From Microcebus murinus (lineage: Eukaryota; Chordata; Mammalia; Primates; Cheirogaleidae): a stretch of 64,000 bases of DNA. This document shows positions 24,215 through 35,961 of this stretch, one piece after another. The stretch lies in NCBI RefSeq assembly GCF_040939455.1, contig NC_134104.1, forward strand, positions 9,199,501 to 9,263,500. The letters run 5' to 3'. The position numbers and the translations under genes are program-made. Numbering within the stretch: the first letter of the stretch is position 1; each line of letters opens with the position of its first letter. Under the pieces are notes generated by a model that did no database searches, was not told the DNA's origin, and saw nothing but the letters and a program-made list of their open reading frames with translations.

Positions 24215-24536
24215 GACTACCACTAAGTATCTAAAGCAAAAACCTAACTGTTGGCTTATGAAATGGGACAACGATGCTTGTGGGACACAGTTCTGTCAAA
24301 ACAAAGCAAAAGCGGATTATATGGGGTTTCTGGAAGCATTGAATTCAGGAGCTGAAACACTCTGGGAAGCCAGAGTGTTTGGAAATTGGTTGAACCTTGG
24401 CCATGGAAGCTTGGCAGTTTGAGTGTGCCTGTGGCTGATAGCTGGATTCCAGAAATGCGGGGCTGTTACTGATTGACTGGCAGTGTGTTACTAAAATGGA
24501 TTTTCACTGATGGATTTCAATGGTATGAAAACAGAT

Positions 24537-24560
24537 TGTGTGTGTGTGTGTGTGGGGGGG
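24537..24560. repeat. (TG)9 followed by G7
   Basis: Dinucleotide repeat ending in a G homopolymer. Confidence 0.9.
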
Positions 24561-24734
24561 TGTTTATACTTGTTTATTCAGACTACGGCCAAAGGACAAT
24601 TATCCTTTTCCTTTCTTGAAATTGAATTGAGTACACAATCTTTAAATTCTCAACTGCATGAGAAATTCATGAAAAACGGAAGTGCTGGGTGAACCAGTAT
24701 GAGCATTTTATGTTCTGATTGACTTGCACAGAGA

Positions 24735-25260
24735 TTTACCAATTTGCACTCCCACCAGCAATGAATGACAGTGCTCATTTCCCCACGACATAGCGCATCG
24801 TATAGTTTGTGATCTTTGTTAGACCGATGAGTGAAATAGAGTATCTTCCTGCAGTTTTACGTTGTCCATTTCTTAGAATGAGTAAAGCTGAGAAACTTTG
24901 TATATGCTTGAAAGTGATTATTTTTTCTGTAAACTTCTGCTGTCATCTGCTCATTTGCAATTGAATTTTTAAAATATTGACTTTTTAAAATTTATATTTT
25001 GATAGATTTAGGAATGCACGGTTTTTGGTTACGTCGATTAATTGTATAGTGGTGATGTTAGGTGTTTAGTCTGCCCAGGACTTTGTATATTAATTATCCC
25101 TTTATATTAAGAATTGTAAATATTTTCCCCAGTATGTTCTTTGTCTTTTGATTTTGTTTATAGTGTTTATTTGTTGGGAGAGCATGTATAAAAACATACT
25201 TTGACACATGAGTGATTGTTTTTTTAAATTGTCTTCTGGGTGTTGTATTATAGCTGGAAT
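24735..25260 (-). mobile_element. Ancient L1M, interrupted by a short L1-like 3' piece
   Basis: 'ccaatttgcactcccaccagcaatgaatgacagtgctcatttccccacgac' and 'tgtcatctgctcatttgcaattgaatttt' are minus-strand L1M. The patch 24985-25075 ('ggttttt ggttacgtcgattaattg') resembles a different L1 3' end. L1M text then resumes at 25080-25190. Confidence 0.65.
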
Positions 25261-25279
25261 TGAGATTACAATGTTTTAT

Positions 25280-26590
25280 GCTTTCTCTAGTACATTTATG
25301 GCTTTATTTTCATTCATTCTTCTGGAATTTATACTAGTGCAAGTGTGAGGGAGGAATATGACTTTTTTGGGTAGATACTTAGTTGTCCCAATACTATTTT
25401 TTTTTGGATAATACATTATTTTCCTACTAATTTGAATTATCATTTTTGATGAAAACTTAATTTTCATAAATATATTGATTTATTTCTGACTTTTCTTCTT
25501 CAATCCATTGATTATTATGTTGGCTTTTTTATTTATCATGATATCACATGCATTTGTCTGTTAATCGGGCTCCCTACTAATCGCTGTGGTATTTATAACA
25601 CATTAGGTGAGTATTCTATAATTTACTCAGCAACTCTCTTTTTTGCTACTCTTTATTTAATACTGGGGGTATTTGGGCTACAAATTGCTTTCCAATGGCT
25701 TTATCTCTGTTTATTCCATAAATCACCCTTAGTTCTGGGGCCAGGTTTGGAAATCTCTATTTTAACGAGTATTCCAGATGATTCCAGTGAAGTCTAAAGT
25801 TCTGTTGCACACTGCTCTTTGGGGTTGCATCTGATCACACACAGCTACTACTATATAACATGACCCAACGAGTGATGGTAAATGATTAATTTTCAGGTGA
25901 TGGCTTGAATTTTGCCAAGTTCACACATTGTAGATTTATACATAGATTCACTTCTGTGTGTATATAAATACATGTAACCCTATTACAAATGAATGCTGCT
26001 GTGAAGGGGAGAATTTATTTGGTATGATATTTTTAGAAAAATGAAGTTCTTGAGATTTGATGCGAGTCCATTTAAGAGTCCCAGTTTTCACAGGGATTGG
26101 AGGGGGCTACTCAACGGTCCACCTTAAGACCAAAAGGGCAAAAGTACAGGAGGAAGGCCAAGCGATGATTTCATTATACAAATGAAATGGGAAAATGCAG
26201 TGAAATTCCATCCATCCCTGAGGACTGACTCCATTTAGAGGTTAGAAGAGCAGGCTGGAGTGATCTCACACTTACGGGCTCTGTAACCGTCACTCTCAGC
26301 AATTGGTAGAAGGCTGGTGACTAAGGATGAAAGGATCAGCATGTGAAGTTTGTAGCTTTAACAACCCTTCCGTTGGGTACCTAAGAAATAAAATAAATAA
26401 CTGATACAGATGGCCCATCCTCTGGTGAATAGCAAGAAACGGGTGTCCAAATTAGGTGGGTGAAATCCATAGCAAATACGAGATAAGAGCCTCAGTCGTG
26501 AGTTTCAGTTCAGTGTCAGAGGCAGACTGCTAAGTACATATTCTGATGTCATAGAATATTTGTGATAAAGAAGATAACTGGAAGGAACTG
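25280..26590. other. Anonymous sequence
   Basis: AT-rich first half, ordinary second half; no feature recognised. Confidence 0.5.
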
Positions 26591-26610
26591 GCTTGGGAAA
26601 TACTCAATGC

Positions 26611-26634
26611 AAAAAAAAAACAAAAAAAAAAAAA
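26611..26634. repeat. A10-C-A13 tract
   Basis: Two A homopolymers separated by one C. Confidence 0.85.
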
Positions 26635-26644
26635 CAATGGTCCC

Positions 26645-26800
26645 TTCCATTTTTACGGTCCACTGCAGTTTGCAGAAACTATTCACACGGAAACAGGTTT
26701 CATGATACCCAGGTTACTGGTGAGGAAACTGAGTCATGTTGAGGTGAAATGACACCCAGCTTATTGCTGTCAGAGCCTTTCGGACAGCACCCCATAAATG
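26645..26800 (-). mobile_element. MIR SINE (diverged)
   Basis: 'ggttactggtgaggaaactgagtcatgttgaggtgaaatgaca' is the minus-strand MIR word 'gatgaggaaactgaggc...'. Confidence 0.5.
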
Positions 26801-27354
26801 TCTCATTCACACACCTCAACTCACCTCACGTAAGCAAAGTGTCAGCAGTGGCCTCAAAGCACATGGATTACCTCTGATGGTAAGGAGGACCTGGTTTGAC
26901 AGGGTCAGATAGGGGAGGGAGCTTTATTACTGTTTTATGGGCCTCAGTTGTCCTGTAGCCTTCATCAGTCGGTGATGAACACAGTGGGAAGACAGCAGAC
27001 TTCGAAATTAACTAAAATTTTATTCGTTAAAATGAAATCACAGGTGGAAATTAGATACCTGTGGAAACAAACATTCTTTAGGTCAGGAACTCCCCACTGT
27101 GCTGATTTCACAGGACGGCCACTGGAACTGGCATAATAGCCAACAAGCCACTGTTGGATGCACAATGGATTGCTACTTACTCCTGGAAACAGACTGTTTG
27201 AACAAGAATGGTGCATTTTAATTGCCTCTTAGTAAGATGCTTTGTCTTTTTCTTCCTACACCTTGGTCCCATTGGCACTTACCCCAATGCTGGCCCGAGT
27301 TGTAATAGATTCGGAATAGACACATTTATGTATTAATAATAATAAAGATAAATT

Positions 27355-27520
27355 ATGTTTGCAGGTTCTCTCCTCTAGATTTTATCTCCATAGCATTTCT
27401 GGGGCATATTCAGGGGAGGTGTTATTATCTCTATTTTATTGATGATGAAACCAAGGCATGGTAAAGTCAGGAGGTTTTGCAAAGTTCCACGGGTGAATGA
27501 TGACTCCAGCTCTAGTTTTG
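27355..27520 (-). mobile_element. MIR SINE
   Basis: 'gttattatctctattttattgatgatgaaaccaaggcatggtaaagtcaggaggttttgcaaagttccacggg' follows minus-strand MIR order. Confidence 0.6.
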
Positions 27521-27589
27521 TTTATTGGACAACAGCCTGCTCTGTGTATAATAAACCACACTTGCTACAACAAGAAACTCATGTGCTAA

Positions 27590-27765
27590 GGAAAGAAGAC
27601 ATGGCCATTCTTGTGGATTCTGTCCCTACCAGCTGTGCATTCTTAACTACTCTGAGACACGGTTTAGTCATCCTTAAAGTGGCAAAATAGTAGCTATTCT
27701 TATCTATAAAGCTTTGGTGGGGATCTATTGAGATAATGCATAAGGAATTGCTTTGAACTTATACA
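27590..27765 (+). mobile_element. MIR SINE
   Basis: 'gagacacggtttagtcatccttaaagtggcaaaatagtagc' and 'gatctattgagataatgcataaggaattgctttgaac' match the plus-strand MIR 3' half. Confidence 0.6.
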
Positions 27766-27994
27766 CAGTCTATTCCTCACCTACAGTCCTTGAATGGGCT
27801 CCAGTGTTCTGTAAGTCCTATAACATTATGCAAAATTTGGTGCTTACTTGCATATAATGCATTTTTATGGGAAGAATGCTAAAAAATTTTATAAGATTTT
27901 CAAACTTTTCTGTGGTTTAAAAATAAATGAGAATTATGCAAAACATTATGCAAGGTAATTGTACCGGCATTATTCATACCCAATGCCTTTTCTG

Positions 27995-28440
27995 ATATTC
28001 TAGCATATTCCTTTTAGAAAATGTGGGAAATACAAAAAAGTATCAGAAGAGAATAATAATCATCTAAAAACACACTATTTAGCAAGAACTCATATACCCA
28101 TGTTACAATTTTGGCTGACATCACATTGCAGCTTTTTTTAACAAAAAATTTTGGAGACAATGCAAATATATTCTATATATTACATATATATTAATAGTTA
28201 TGTGCATATATATTTGTATAATTGGGATCATTCTATATATGTGAATATTGACGTAGTGGTATAATATTTTTCTACATAATGTTTAATATCTACTTTAAAA
28301 TATGACTCTTTCATGATTTCTATTACTAATATTCTATTGTACCTTCAGATTATTGCCATTTTTGTCATTTTTATTAATACTATAATATATGCCCTACATA
28401 TAATTATACTACATATTCGTATTTTATATATTTTCTAAAA
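27995..28440 (-). mobile_element. Ancient L1M 3' fragment
   Basis: 'gaaaatgtgggaaatacaaaaaagtatcagaag', 'cacactatttagcaagaactcatatacccatgttacaattttgg' and 'ttgtataattgggatcattctatatatgtg' are typical of the old-L1 3' region in this orientation. Confidence 0.55.
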
Positions 28441-28708
28441 TCAGTGTGTGTGTCTCTTGTTTTGCTAACTGGATGATCCATTACTATTTTATTCTTCCAG
28501 ATGTACTTTAGCTTTTTCTTGCCATGTTTTCAAAAATCTTACTGGGATTTAAACAAAATTAATGATATTTGCTAATTATTTAGGAGAAAAATTTTAATCT
28601 CTATGTTTTTCCCAGACTACGATTTATCTCTTTTTTAAATCTAGGTCTTCTTTCCTATCCCTCAGTTAAGTTTTGTAATTTTCTTTGTTACTTCTAATAA
28701 CTTCTTTC

Positions 28709-29054
28709 TTTTTTTTTTTTTTTTTTTATGTTTTTGAGACAGAGTCTCACTCTGTTGCCCAGGCTAGAGTGAGTGCCGTGGCGTCAGCCTAGCTCACAGC
28801 AACCTCAAACTCCTGGGCTCAAGCGATCCTCCTGCCCTAGCCTCCCGAGTAGCTGGGACTACAGGCATGTGCCACCATGCCTGGCTAATTTTTTTCTATA
28901 TATTTTTATTTGGCCAATTAATTTGTTTCTATTTTTAGTAGAGAAGGGGTCTCGTTCTTGCTCAGATTGGTTTCGAACTCCTGACCTTGAGCAATCTGCC
29001 CGCCTCGGCCTCCCAGAGTGCTAGGATTACAGGCGTGAGCCACCACGCCCGGCC
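28709..29054 (-). mobile_element. Lemur-type Alu SINE
   Basis: Full-length dimer, minus strand, with T19 (A-tail) at 28709-28727. The linker contains 'ggccaattaatttgtttctatttttagtagag', and the right monomer has the 'gtggcgtcagcctagctcacagcaacc' text typical of lemur Alus. Flanking 'cttctttctttt' (left) and 'tttctttcttt' (right) are probable remains of a target-site duplication. About 10% diverged from its relatives by eye. Confidence 0.95.
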
Positions 29055-29154
29055 ATTTATTTCTTTCTTTACAATATTTATAGATTGTCATTTGCCTTTA
29101 TGGCATTTTTTGTATTACTAGAACTTTAACTTTTTTATTATCAATTAATTTATC

Positions 29155-29290
29155 TATTTAGAGACAGAGTCTTGCTCTGTCACTGAGGCTGACGTGTACT
29201 GGTGTGATCATGGCTCACCATAACGTTAAACTCCTGGGCTCAAGTGATCCTCTTGCCTCTGCCTCCCAGGTAGCTAGGACTATAGACACA
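29155..29290 (-). mobile_element. Alu monomer (FLAM-like), truncated
   Basis: 'gagacagagtcttgctctgtcactgaggctgacgtgtactggtgtgatcatggctc' and 'taaactcctgggctcaagtgatcctcttgcctctgcctccc' represent a single minus-strand monomer, broken off at the CTATAGTG stretch. Confidence 0.75.
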
Positions 29291-29329
29291 CTATAGTGAC
29301 TATAGTGACCATAGCAGTTATCATGTCTT

Positions 29330-30095
29330 TTTCAAACATTAATGTGTATATCTCTAGTGTTTCAACATTAAAAATAGTTGGCTGAAAATGAACAATAGTG
29401 GTCTTTATCATCATAAGAAATATTGATGTTTTATTATTATATATCTGACTTATTAAGAATTTGGGAGAATCAGTCCTAGAAGCTGAATATGTATCAAATA
29501 CATTATATCCTCTAATGAGTTAATATCCTGGTGTGTATTCTCTTTTGACCTATTGTTATGAATTATTTTGGGATTTCCATAGTATAAAAATATTTGCATT
29601 CTTATAATAAATTCTTCTTGGTCATGATGTAATATTATAGATGTAATTTGGAAATATTTACATTTCCAAATTAAATTGCCAATATTTTATTTAGAATTTT
29701 TTTTTTAACCTATAATCATGAGTTACATTGTTCTGTAGATGTATTTTTCTGGGCTTTTTGACCTTTTCAATTATCAGTGTAAGGGTTGACAAAAAAATTG
29801 AGAAGTCTTTCATCTTTCTTGACAGGAAATTTTAGACAACTGTAAAATTTTCTAGTTATTTCTTCATTCAGCTTTTTGATACCTTTTGTATTTTCTTTAT
29901 CTATTTTAATTTTTAAATTTATTAGAATAGGATTTTACATGATTTTTGCATATATCTTTGGTCATGTCCATTTTTAATTTTCAATTTTATGTATTCAGGT
30001 TGTCTTTTCCTTGTATTTGATTAGACCTGCTAAATGTTTGATCTATAATTTTTTTCTACAAAGGACCAGCTCTTAGATTTGTTTACCTATAGTAA
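29330..30095 (-). mobile_element. Ancient L1M ORF2 remnant
   Basis: The minus-strand old ORF2 text is recognisable at 'cttcttggtcatgatgtaatatt', 'gaaattttagacaactg..' and 'caaaggaccagctcttagatttg'. Very AT-rich, no open frame. Confidence 0.55.
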
Positions 30096-30222
30096 ACACT
30101 CCATTGATTGTTTTCTTGGCTGTGCAGAAGCTTTTTAATTTAATCAAGTCCCAGTTATTTATTTTTGTTATTTCTATGATTGCCTTTGGAGTCTTTTTCA
30201 TAAATTCTTTGTCTAGGCCAAT
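30096..30222 (-). mobile_element. L1 fragment, minus half of a rearranged copy
   Basis: 'ttggctgtgcagaagctttttaatttaatcaagtccc' through 'cataaattctttgtctaggccaat' corresponds to the ORF2 C-terminal region in minus orientation (compare 43120-43225). It joins abruptly to plus-strand L1 at 30222/30223. Confidence 0.85.
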
Positions 30223-31066
30223 ACGAGCATCTCAATAGATGCAGAAAAAGCATTAGACAAAATTCAGCACACTTTTATTATAAAAACTCTTAACAAAATA
30301 GGCATAGATGGAATATATCTCAAAATTATAAAAGTCATATATGACAAACCCACAGCCAACATAATAAAGAATGGGGGAAAGTTAAAAACATTTCCAGTTA
30401 GAACTAGAATAAGACAGGGATGCCCACTGTCACCACTTCTATTTGGCTAGAAGTTCTAGCCAGAGAAATCAGGCAAGACAAGGAAATTAAGGGTATCTAA
30501 ATGGGGAAAAAGGAGGTCAAACTATCATTCTTTGCTGGTGATATGATCTTATATCTAGAAAACCCCATAGACTCTGCTAAGAGACTCCTGGGATTGATAA
30601 ATAAATTCAGCAAAGTCTAAGGCTACAAAATCAATGTATACAAATTAGTATCATTCCTATACACTAACAACAATCAAGGTGAGGATCTAATCAAAGACTC
30701 ACTACCTTTCACAATAGGTACAGAGAACATAAAATACCTAGGAAAATATTTAACCAAGGAGGTGAAAGATTTTTACAGAGGGAACTCTGGAACACTGAAG
30801 AAGGAAAATGCAGATGATATAAACAAATGGAAAAACATATGCTCATGGATTGGCAGAATGAACATTGCTAAAATGTCCATACTACCCAAATGATTTGCAG
30901 ATTCAATGCTATCCCCATCAAAACAACAATGTCAGTTTTTACAGATCTAGAAAAAATAATTTTACAATTCGTTTGGAACCAGAAAAAGTCTGAATAGCCA
31001 AAGCAACCTTAAGCAAAAGGAACAAATCTGGAAGCATCACTTTATCAGATTTTAAGCTATATATAA
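30223..31066 (+). mobile_element. L1 ORF2 fragment, plus half of a rearranged copy
   Basis: Plus-strand ORF2 from 'ctcaatagatgcagaaaaagc' (reverse-transcriptase palm start) past the F-A-[D/G]-D region near 30531-30545, where the second residue set reads 'tttgctggtgatatg' (F-A-G-D-M), so one catalytic aspartate is lost. It ends near 'tatataaggctgtg' before any 3' UTR. Multiple stops. Confidence 0.88.
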
Positions 31067-32150
31067 GGCTGTGTACAAATACACAATTTCCTTCTTCAAC
31101 CTTCTTTTCTTTGCATTTTAACAGTGGGTGTTCTTTAAGTCTGAGCTTTTCTGTACAAAAAGTTCTTGTTTCTCAGATCTGATATAGTCTTTACTGGGAC
31201 ACGAGATTGTTATTAAATAAAGTAAGAATCTTTCACATACACTCTTCATTTTTAAATAAAATAAGATTGAGTGCAACCTGCTTTGGCTTCAAATAGACCC
31301 CTGAAATTAGGTTAATCAAGTCAAGGAAACTCTAACCTTTAGTTACTATATTTTAGAAATACAACTCTCCAGGTAGTGGCCAAGACCAGCAGAATGCTGA
31401 TTCCCTGAGGGGAAATTTCCTGTTACTTAGCAGGTCTGGGGTCACAGACTTGCAAAGTTATTTGATATTTACATGTTCATCAAATTTTTGACATCAATGC
31501 TGGAATGATATTTAAATCATGAAGACCTTAGTTTAAGAGCATTAATAAAAAGGCATTTTTTTTCACATTTAATGTTTTTAAAATGTGGAGGAAAATTAGA
31601 GAAAGAAAACTTTATTAATTTTGATATTAGTGGGATAGGCTCACCAACCTGATAAGTCATGACAGATTTTACATAATGTTGCCATAATTTACACAAGACT
31701 TGATTTTATGTGTAGCAACATGTCATGTGATAATGAACAATTTTATTGGTCATATGAAAAACAAAGTACTGCTTTAATGTAACTGAGTCCAATCTACTCA
31801 GGTTTCATCCCCAGCTTTTGGTGAATCTCCAGAGGAAGGACAGACAGTCTCTATGACAACTTGTACCCTTGTTACATGATACAGGGACTTCTGTTTTGAA
31901 CAGGCTGAGACCTCAACCCTTCCCAGTATGGCGTTGGTCCTATCTTTGTCTTGTGCCTTTGGAAAGCCTCATTCTCCAGGTGGTCAAATAAGGAAAATTT
32001 TATTTCCTTTTTGGAATGTAAGCCCCTCAACTCAGAGGTGTTTAAGGCATTATGAAAGAGAATTTATTGTGAATTTGTAAATTGACATACAGTGTGCATT
32101 TACATCTCAATGTAGGATAACAGTTAAGTGATGAACATGTGGGTATGAAA
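31067..32150. other. Anonymous sequence
   Basis: No repeat, gene or RNA recognised in about 1.1 kb. Confidence 0.5.
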
Positions 32151-32154
32151 ATGA

Positions 32155-32623
32155 ATGGCTGTTATTATAGATGGAGCTGTCTTTTCCCCAAAGAAATTAC
32201 AATCCTAACCCCTAGTACCTGTGAATGTGACTTTATTTGGAAATACGGACCTTGCAGATGATTAATTTAAGATGACATCATTTAGGTAAGTCCTAATCCA
32301 ATACAACTGGCGTCCTTATAAAAAGGGGAAATTTGGACACAGAAATAGACACATACAAATGGAAGATGAGAGGAAGGCACAGGAAGAATGACATCTACAA
32401 GTCAAAGATGCCTAAAGCCACTAGAAGGTAGGATGGAGTCATGGCACAGAATCTTCCTCACAGCTCTCGCAAGGAGCCAACCCTACCAACACCTAGATCT
32501 CAGGCTTGAGGCTAGATCTCAACACCTAGATTTCCAGGCTCCGGAACTGTGAATCAATACATTTCTCTTGTTTAAGCTATCCAGTGTGTGGTGCTTGTTA
32601 TGACAGCCCCAGCAAACCAATAT
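32155..32623 (+). mobile_element. MaLR (MLT1-like) solo LTR
   Basis: 'aatcctaacccctagtacctgtgaatgtgactttatttggaaatacgg', 'tccttataaaaaggggaaatttggaca', 'ggctccggaactgtgaatcaatacatttctcttgtttaagctatccag' and 'gtgcttgttatgacagcccc' are in LTR order. It has an internal short repeat of 'ctagatctca' (32500-32530). No internal viral genes next to it. Confidence 0.75.
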
Positions 32624-32639
32624 ATGTGTTTAATCCCCA

Positions 32640-33066
32640 GTTTAGCCATTTGGGTTGAAAATTGCAACAACAGTAGTTATCAGTAAGTTTGTAAGTCAAG
32701 CAATTGAGTCACTTGTCTAAACAGTCACTCTTACGGAATTGCACTGGACTGAACTGCTGAGTTATTCTTAAACCAAAAATATGTGCTAAGAACTCCACTG
32801 ACAAGTTCACAGAGAGGAAACATCCATATGGTTGTGTCGTGCTAATGCTATGGTGATTGGTTAACCAAATTTCTTTCTTTTCGTCGCTCTGACACTTGAC
32901 TCCCTTATGGACCAGGGTTTCCCCTGCACACTTCATTATGAAATTGAACAGAACCCACCGCCTCACAAATACATGATATAACCTTGACCATACTGTCTCT
33001 AATTCTCCCATGGTATTATGTAGCATGTGTAAAAAAATCAACAAAGATTTTACCTTGTGGCCTATT
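32640..33066. other. Anonymous sequence
   Basis: Contains a 111-codon minus frame (32709-33044) with no recognisable domain and no supporting context; I do not call it a gene. Confidence 0.5.
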
Positions 33067-33067
33067 T

Positions 33068-33079
33068 AAAGAAAGAACA
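33068..33079. repeat. Alu target-site duplication (left), 12 bp
   Basis: 'aaagaaagaaca', repeated exactly at 33414-33425. Confidence 0.75.
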
Positions 33080-33421
33080 GGCTGGGCGCAGTGGCTCACG
33101 CCTGTATTCCTAGCACTCTGGGAGGCCGAGGCAGGTGGATTGCTTGAGGTCAGGAGTTCGAAACTAGCCTGAGCAAGAGCGAGGGCCCGTTTCTACTATA
33201 AATAAGAAGAAATTAATGGGCCAACTAATATATATAGAAAAAATTAGCTGGGCATGGTGGTGCATGCCTATGGTCCCAGCCACTCAGTACGCTGAGGCAG
33301 AAGGATTGCTTGAGCCCAGGAGTTTGAGGTTGCTGTGAGCTAGGCTGACGCCACGGCACTCACTTTAGCCTCGGCAACAAAGTGAGACTCTGTCTAAAAA
33401 AAAAAAAAGAAAGAAAGAAAG
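33080..33421 (+). mobile_element. Lemur-type Alu SINE with (GAAA)n tail
   Basis: Full-length plus-strand Alu beginning 'ggctgggcgcagtggctcac'. The linker 'gaaattaatgggccaacta' and the end 'gctaggctgacgccacggcac' are lemur-type. The tail is A12 turning into GAAA units. Twelve-base exact target-site duplication. Confidence 0.95.
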
Positions 33422-33610
33422 AACAAACAATACACTATCTTTAATTATGCTCTGCCCAGACAGGTTTCTCTTTCTTAATAAATTCACAAAAGCTTATGGA
33501 AAAGTCTGTTTTGTTGTAAGACCAGGGGTTCTAATCAGCCCCTCTCCCTGTTGATAGCATTTCTAAGCCTTGATTTTACTGTCCTTATGTGTGTTCAAGT
33601 GGGCTCGAGG

Positions 33611-33643
33611 AAAAAAAAAATCTTTTTTTTTTTTTTTTTTTGG
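33611..33643. repeat. A10-TC-T21 near-palindrome
   Basis: Ten A, two bases, then twenty-one T: a perfect 10-bp A/T stem with a 2-base loop. Confidence 0.9.
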
Positions 33644-33689
33644 TGTTTTGCTGAAGTTCTAGTGATTTTCCAAAGAAGTAACAACTGAA

Positions 33690-33852
33690 ATTAGAGGGAA
33701 GAATGAAAGAAGAACAAAGAAAGAATAAAGGAGGGAAAGGAGGAAGGAAAGAAGAAAAGAAAGGAGAAAGGGAAGACAGAGAGAAGAGACAAGAATGTTT
33801 GGAAGGAAGAAGAGGAGAAAGGGAAAAAGAGAAAAGAAAAAGATAGCAAGAG
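33690..33852 (+). repeat. Polypurine (GAAA/GGAA) tract
   Basis: About 160 bp almost wholly A and G on the plus strand. The hydrophobic Phe/Ser/Leu frames on the minus strand (33585-33886) come from this composition. Confidence 0.9.
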
Positions 33853-33859
33853 TGAAATT

Positions 33860-34427
33860 CCAGAGGACACACACATTTCTGTGCATCTGTGATAGGTAGG
33901 ATATCTACCTTAGAGCATGCTCAACCCATTCTCTTTACAGTGAGACTAAGCTGTGGATATTACAGTTTCAAAAGTGCGATGAGACCCGATAGTGATACCA
34001 CATTAAACACATCTCCTATTGATTCTTTCTAACCTTGCAAAACGAGCTGCGTGCGCTAAGTACCTTTTACTTCGGCCTGGCTGATGGGACCGCAGATGTT
34101 AACTGCAGGGCTGAATTTCCTTGGAGGTCAGCAGACAGGGCAAGGGGTGGGGGTGGCCGAGGGAGTGTCTTCTGGCCAAGGGACTATTTACCCTCGCCAC
34201 TCTCTAACACAGCTTGAGGACAAATGTCTGGACAAGTCTGAATCATGAAGAAAATTAAATCAAGCCTTATGAGCTCCCCCCCACTGCACAACCAGCCACA
34301 CCAAGGTGTGTGGCTCCGTTCAAACAAGGACTCCGTCATGACACAAGAACAGAACTCATGCTCTGTACAGCAGAAGTTCTCTCTTTTACAAAACCTGTTC
34401 GCTATAAATTAAGGTTTTGTTTCAGAT
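33860..34427. other. Anonymous sequence
   Basis: No feature recognised. The short frame 34035-34217 has no support. Confidence 0.5.
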
Positions 34428-34430
34428 GAT

Positions 34431-34452
34431 AAAAAAATAAATAAATAAATAA
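34431..34452. repeat. (AAAT)n microsatellite
   Basis: Five AAAT units following A7. Confidence 0.9.
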
Positions 34453-34664
34453 GGATAACACTGTTATTTCATCTGCTCATCTCGAATGTCTGCCTTAATG
34501 CCTTTGTTACAATACTGCTTTCCTTGTATGGCTGATAATAGACTTAGAGCAGGTGGGGACAGAGGCGTCTGACATTTCTGTGAATGGCATTGCTGCTGGA
34601 TCTCACAGTCAGTCGAGCTCTGCCCTGATTTGGAGAAGGGGCTTCAGGTGCTGAAGTGGAAAGA

Positions 34665-34865
34665 AGCAGCTGCTGATGTCAGTCACCTGGATCGAGACCC
34701 CATTCACCAACCGCAAGATCTCAGCCTAGGGTTTCAGAGGCTCTGTTTTCTCATCTCGAAAATGGGTTGATAATAGCTAGGGTAAGAATTACCAGTCAAA
34801 ATATGTAGCACATAGTATGTCCTCACAAAAAAGTAGCTATTATTTTTTCCTGCTATTATTATTGC
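34665..34865 (+). mobile_element. MIR SINE
   Basis: 'ggctctgttttctcatctcgaaaatgggttgataatagc' followed by 'catagtatgtcctcacaaaaaagtagctattatt' is plus-strand MIR. Confidence 0.7.
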
Positions 34866-35060
34866 TAATATTATAAAAATTTTGATTTTCTTCTATTAAT
34901 TTGGATGGTTTTCTCACATGTGTAGAACAATCTTAAGTTGCAGTAGGGAGGAGGGAGGAGGAGCCTGCCCACTCCTGGGATTCAAAGAGTTCTGGGAGGA
35001 AGTTCCTCAAGTGCCTACCACATCTGCTGGCCATTATTCAACGGCAGCCAGCTTAGTCCT

Positions 35061-35084
35061 TGAATGAATGAATGAATGAATGAA
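35061..35084. repeat. (TGAA)6 microsatellite
   Basis: Six exact TGAA units. Confidence 0.95.
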
Positions 35085-35454
35085 GGCCAAGACCACCTTG
35101 TTCATCCCTTTTCCTCCACAACGTGCTTAGTTTAAGACTTGGCACAGAAAAAGATCTGTAACTACTTGCTGTATTCATTTAAGTTGAATGGAAAATGTTT
35201 GCACTGAAATTGGAAATAGAATTCCTAAAGAACTTGGTTCACAAAGAGTTGATGAGTGAAATGGGAGTGGGAAGAAAACAGAGAAATGTCTAAGGAGTGG
35301 GGCACCTCTTGGATGGACACTTTGGGAAAGGTGTTCCTTCCAGCCAGGAGGAAAACTAGGATGAGGACAAAGAGTGGGGGAAGAGAGGAAAAGGATGGTG
35401 AAGTGTCCCAAGGGCAAGGTGGCCACAGCCAGTAGCCAACTATGGGTTTAGGGC

Positions 35455-35763
35455 ACATGTATGGTGCAGATGGACAGTGCACATGATGCACAGGCGGGGT
35501 GTGTGTGCGTACATGCATGTGTGTGGAGCAGGTGTGAGGAGCCTGGGGTGTAGGTATGCAGTGCTTATGTGTGGAGTGTATGCGAGTGCCTGTCTGCATG
35601 TGGAATGGATGTGTGTGATGTGAGTTCCAGATGTGTGGTGCAGATGTGTGTGTGTGTGCATGTGTGTATATAGTGTAGTGGTGTGGTTTTTGTGTGCAAG
35701 ATGCCAGTGTGTATTACCTATGTGTGGTACAGGTGTTTAGTTTGTTTCTGGGGTACAAATGTG

Positions 35764-35804
<41 letters not shown>

Positions 35805-35935
35805 TGTGTGTGTCTCTGTGATGGGTGTGCCTGCGGTACCGACGTTAGGTGTAGGCATACACTGTGCCTGTGTGGTGCAGGTGTGCCAGGTGTGGATGCG
35901 GTACATGTATCCTGTCTGCCCCAGGCACATGTGTG
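35455..35935 (+). repeat. TG-rich degenerate minisatellite with (TG)n core
   Basis: About 480 bp dominated by TGTG words. A loose unit 'TGTGGTGCAGGTGTG' recurs (near 35468, 35526, 35635, 35723 and 35872). An almost pure (TG)n lies at 35768-35802. Frames of 75-169 codons across it (35440-36192, both strands) reflect the repeat and are not genes. Confidence 0.85.
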
Positions 35936-35961
35936 AAACACTGTGCAGCAATGTCATGAGA

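Noticed and set aside
32709..33044. 111-codon minus frame
   Set aside because: I looked for a domain or gene family and recognised none; no splice context.
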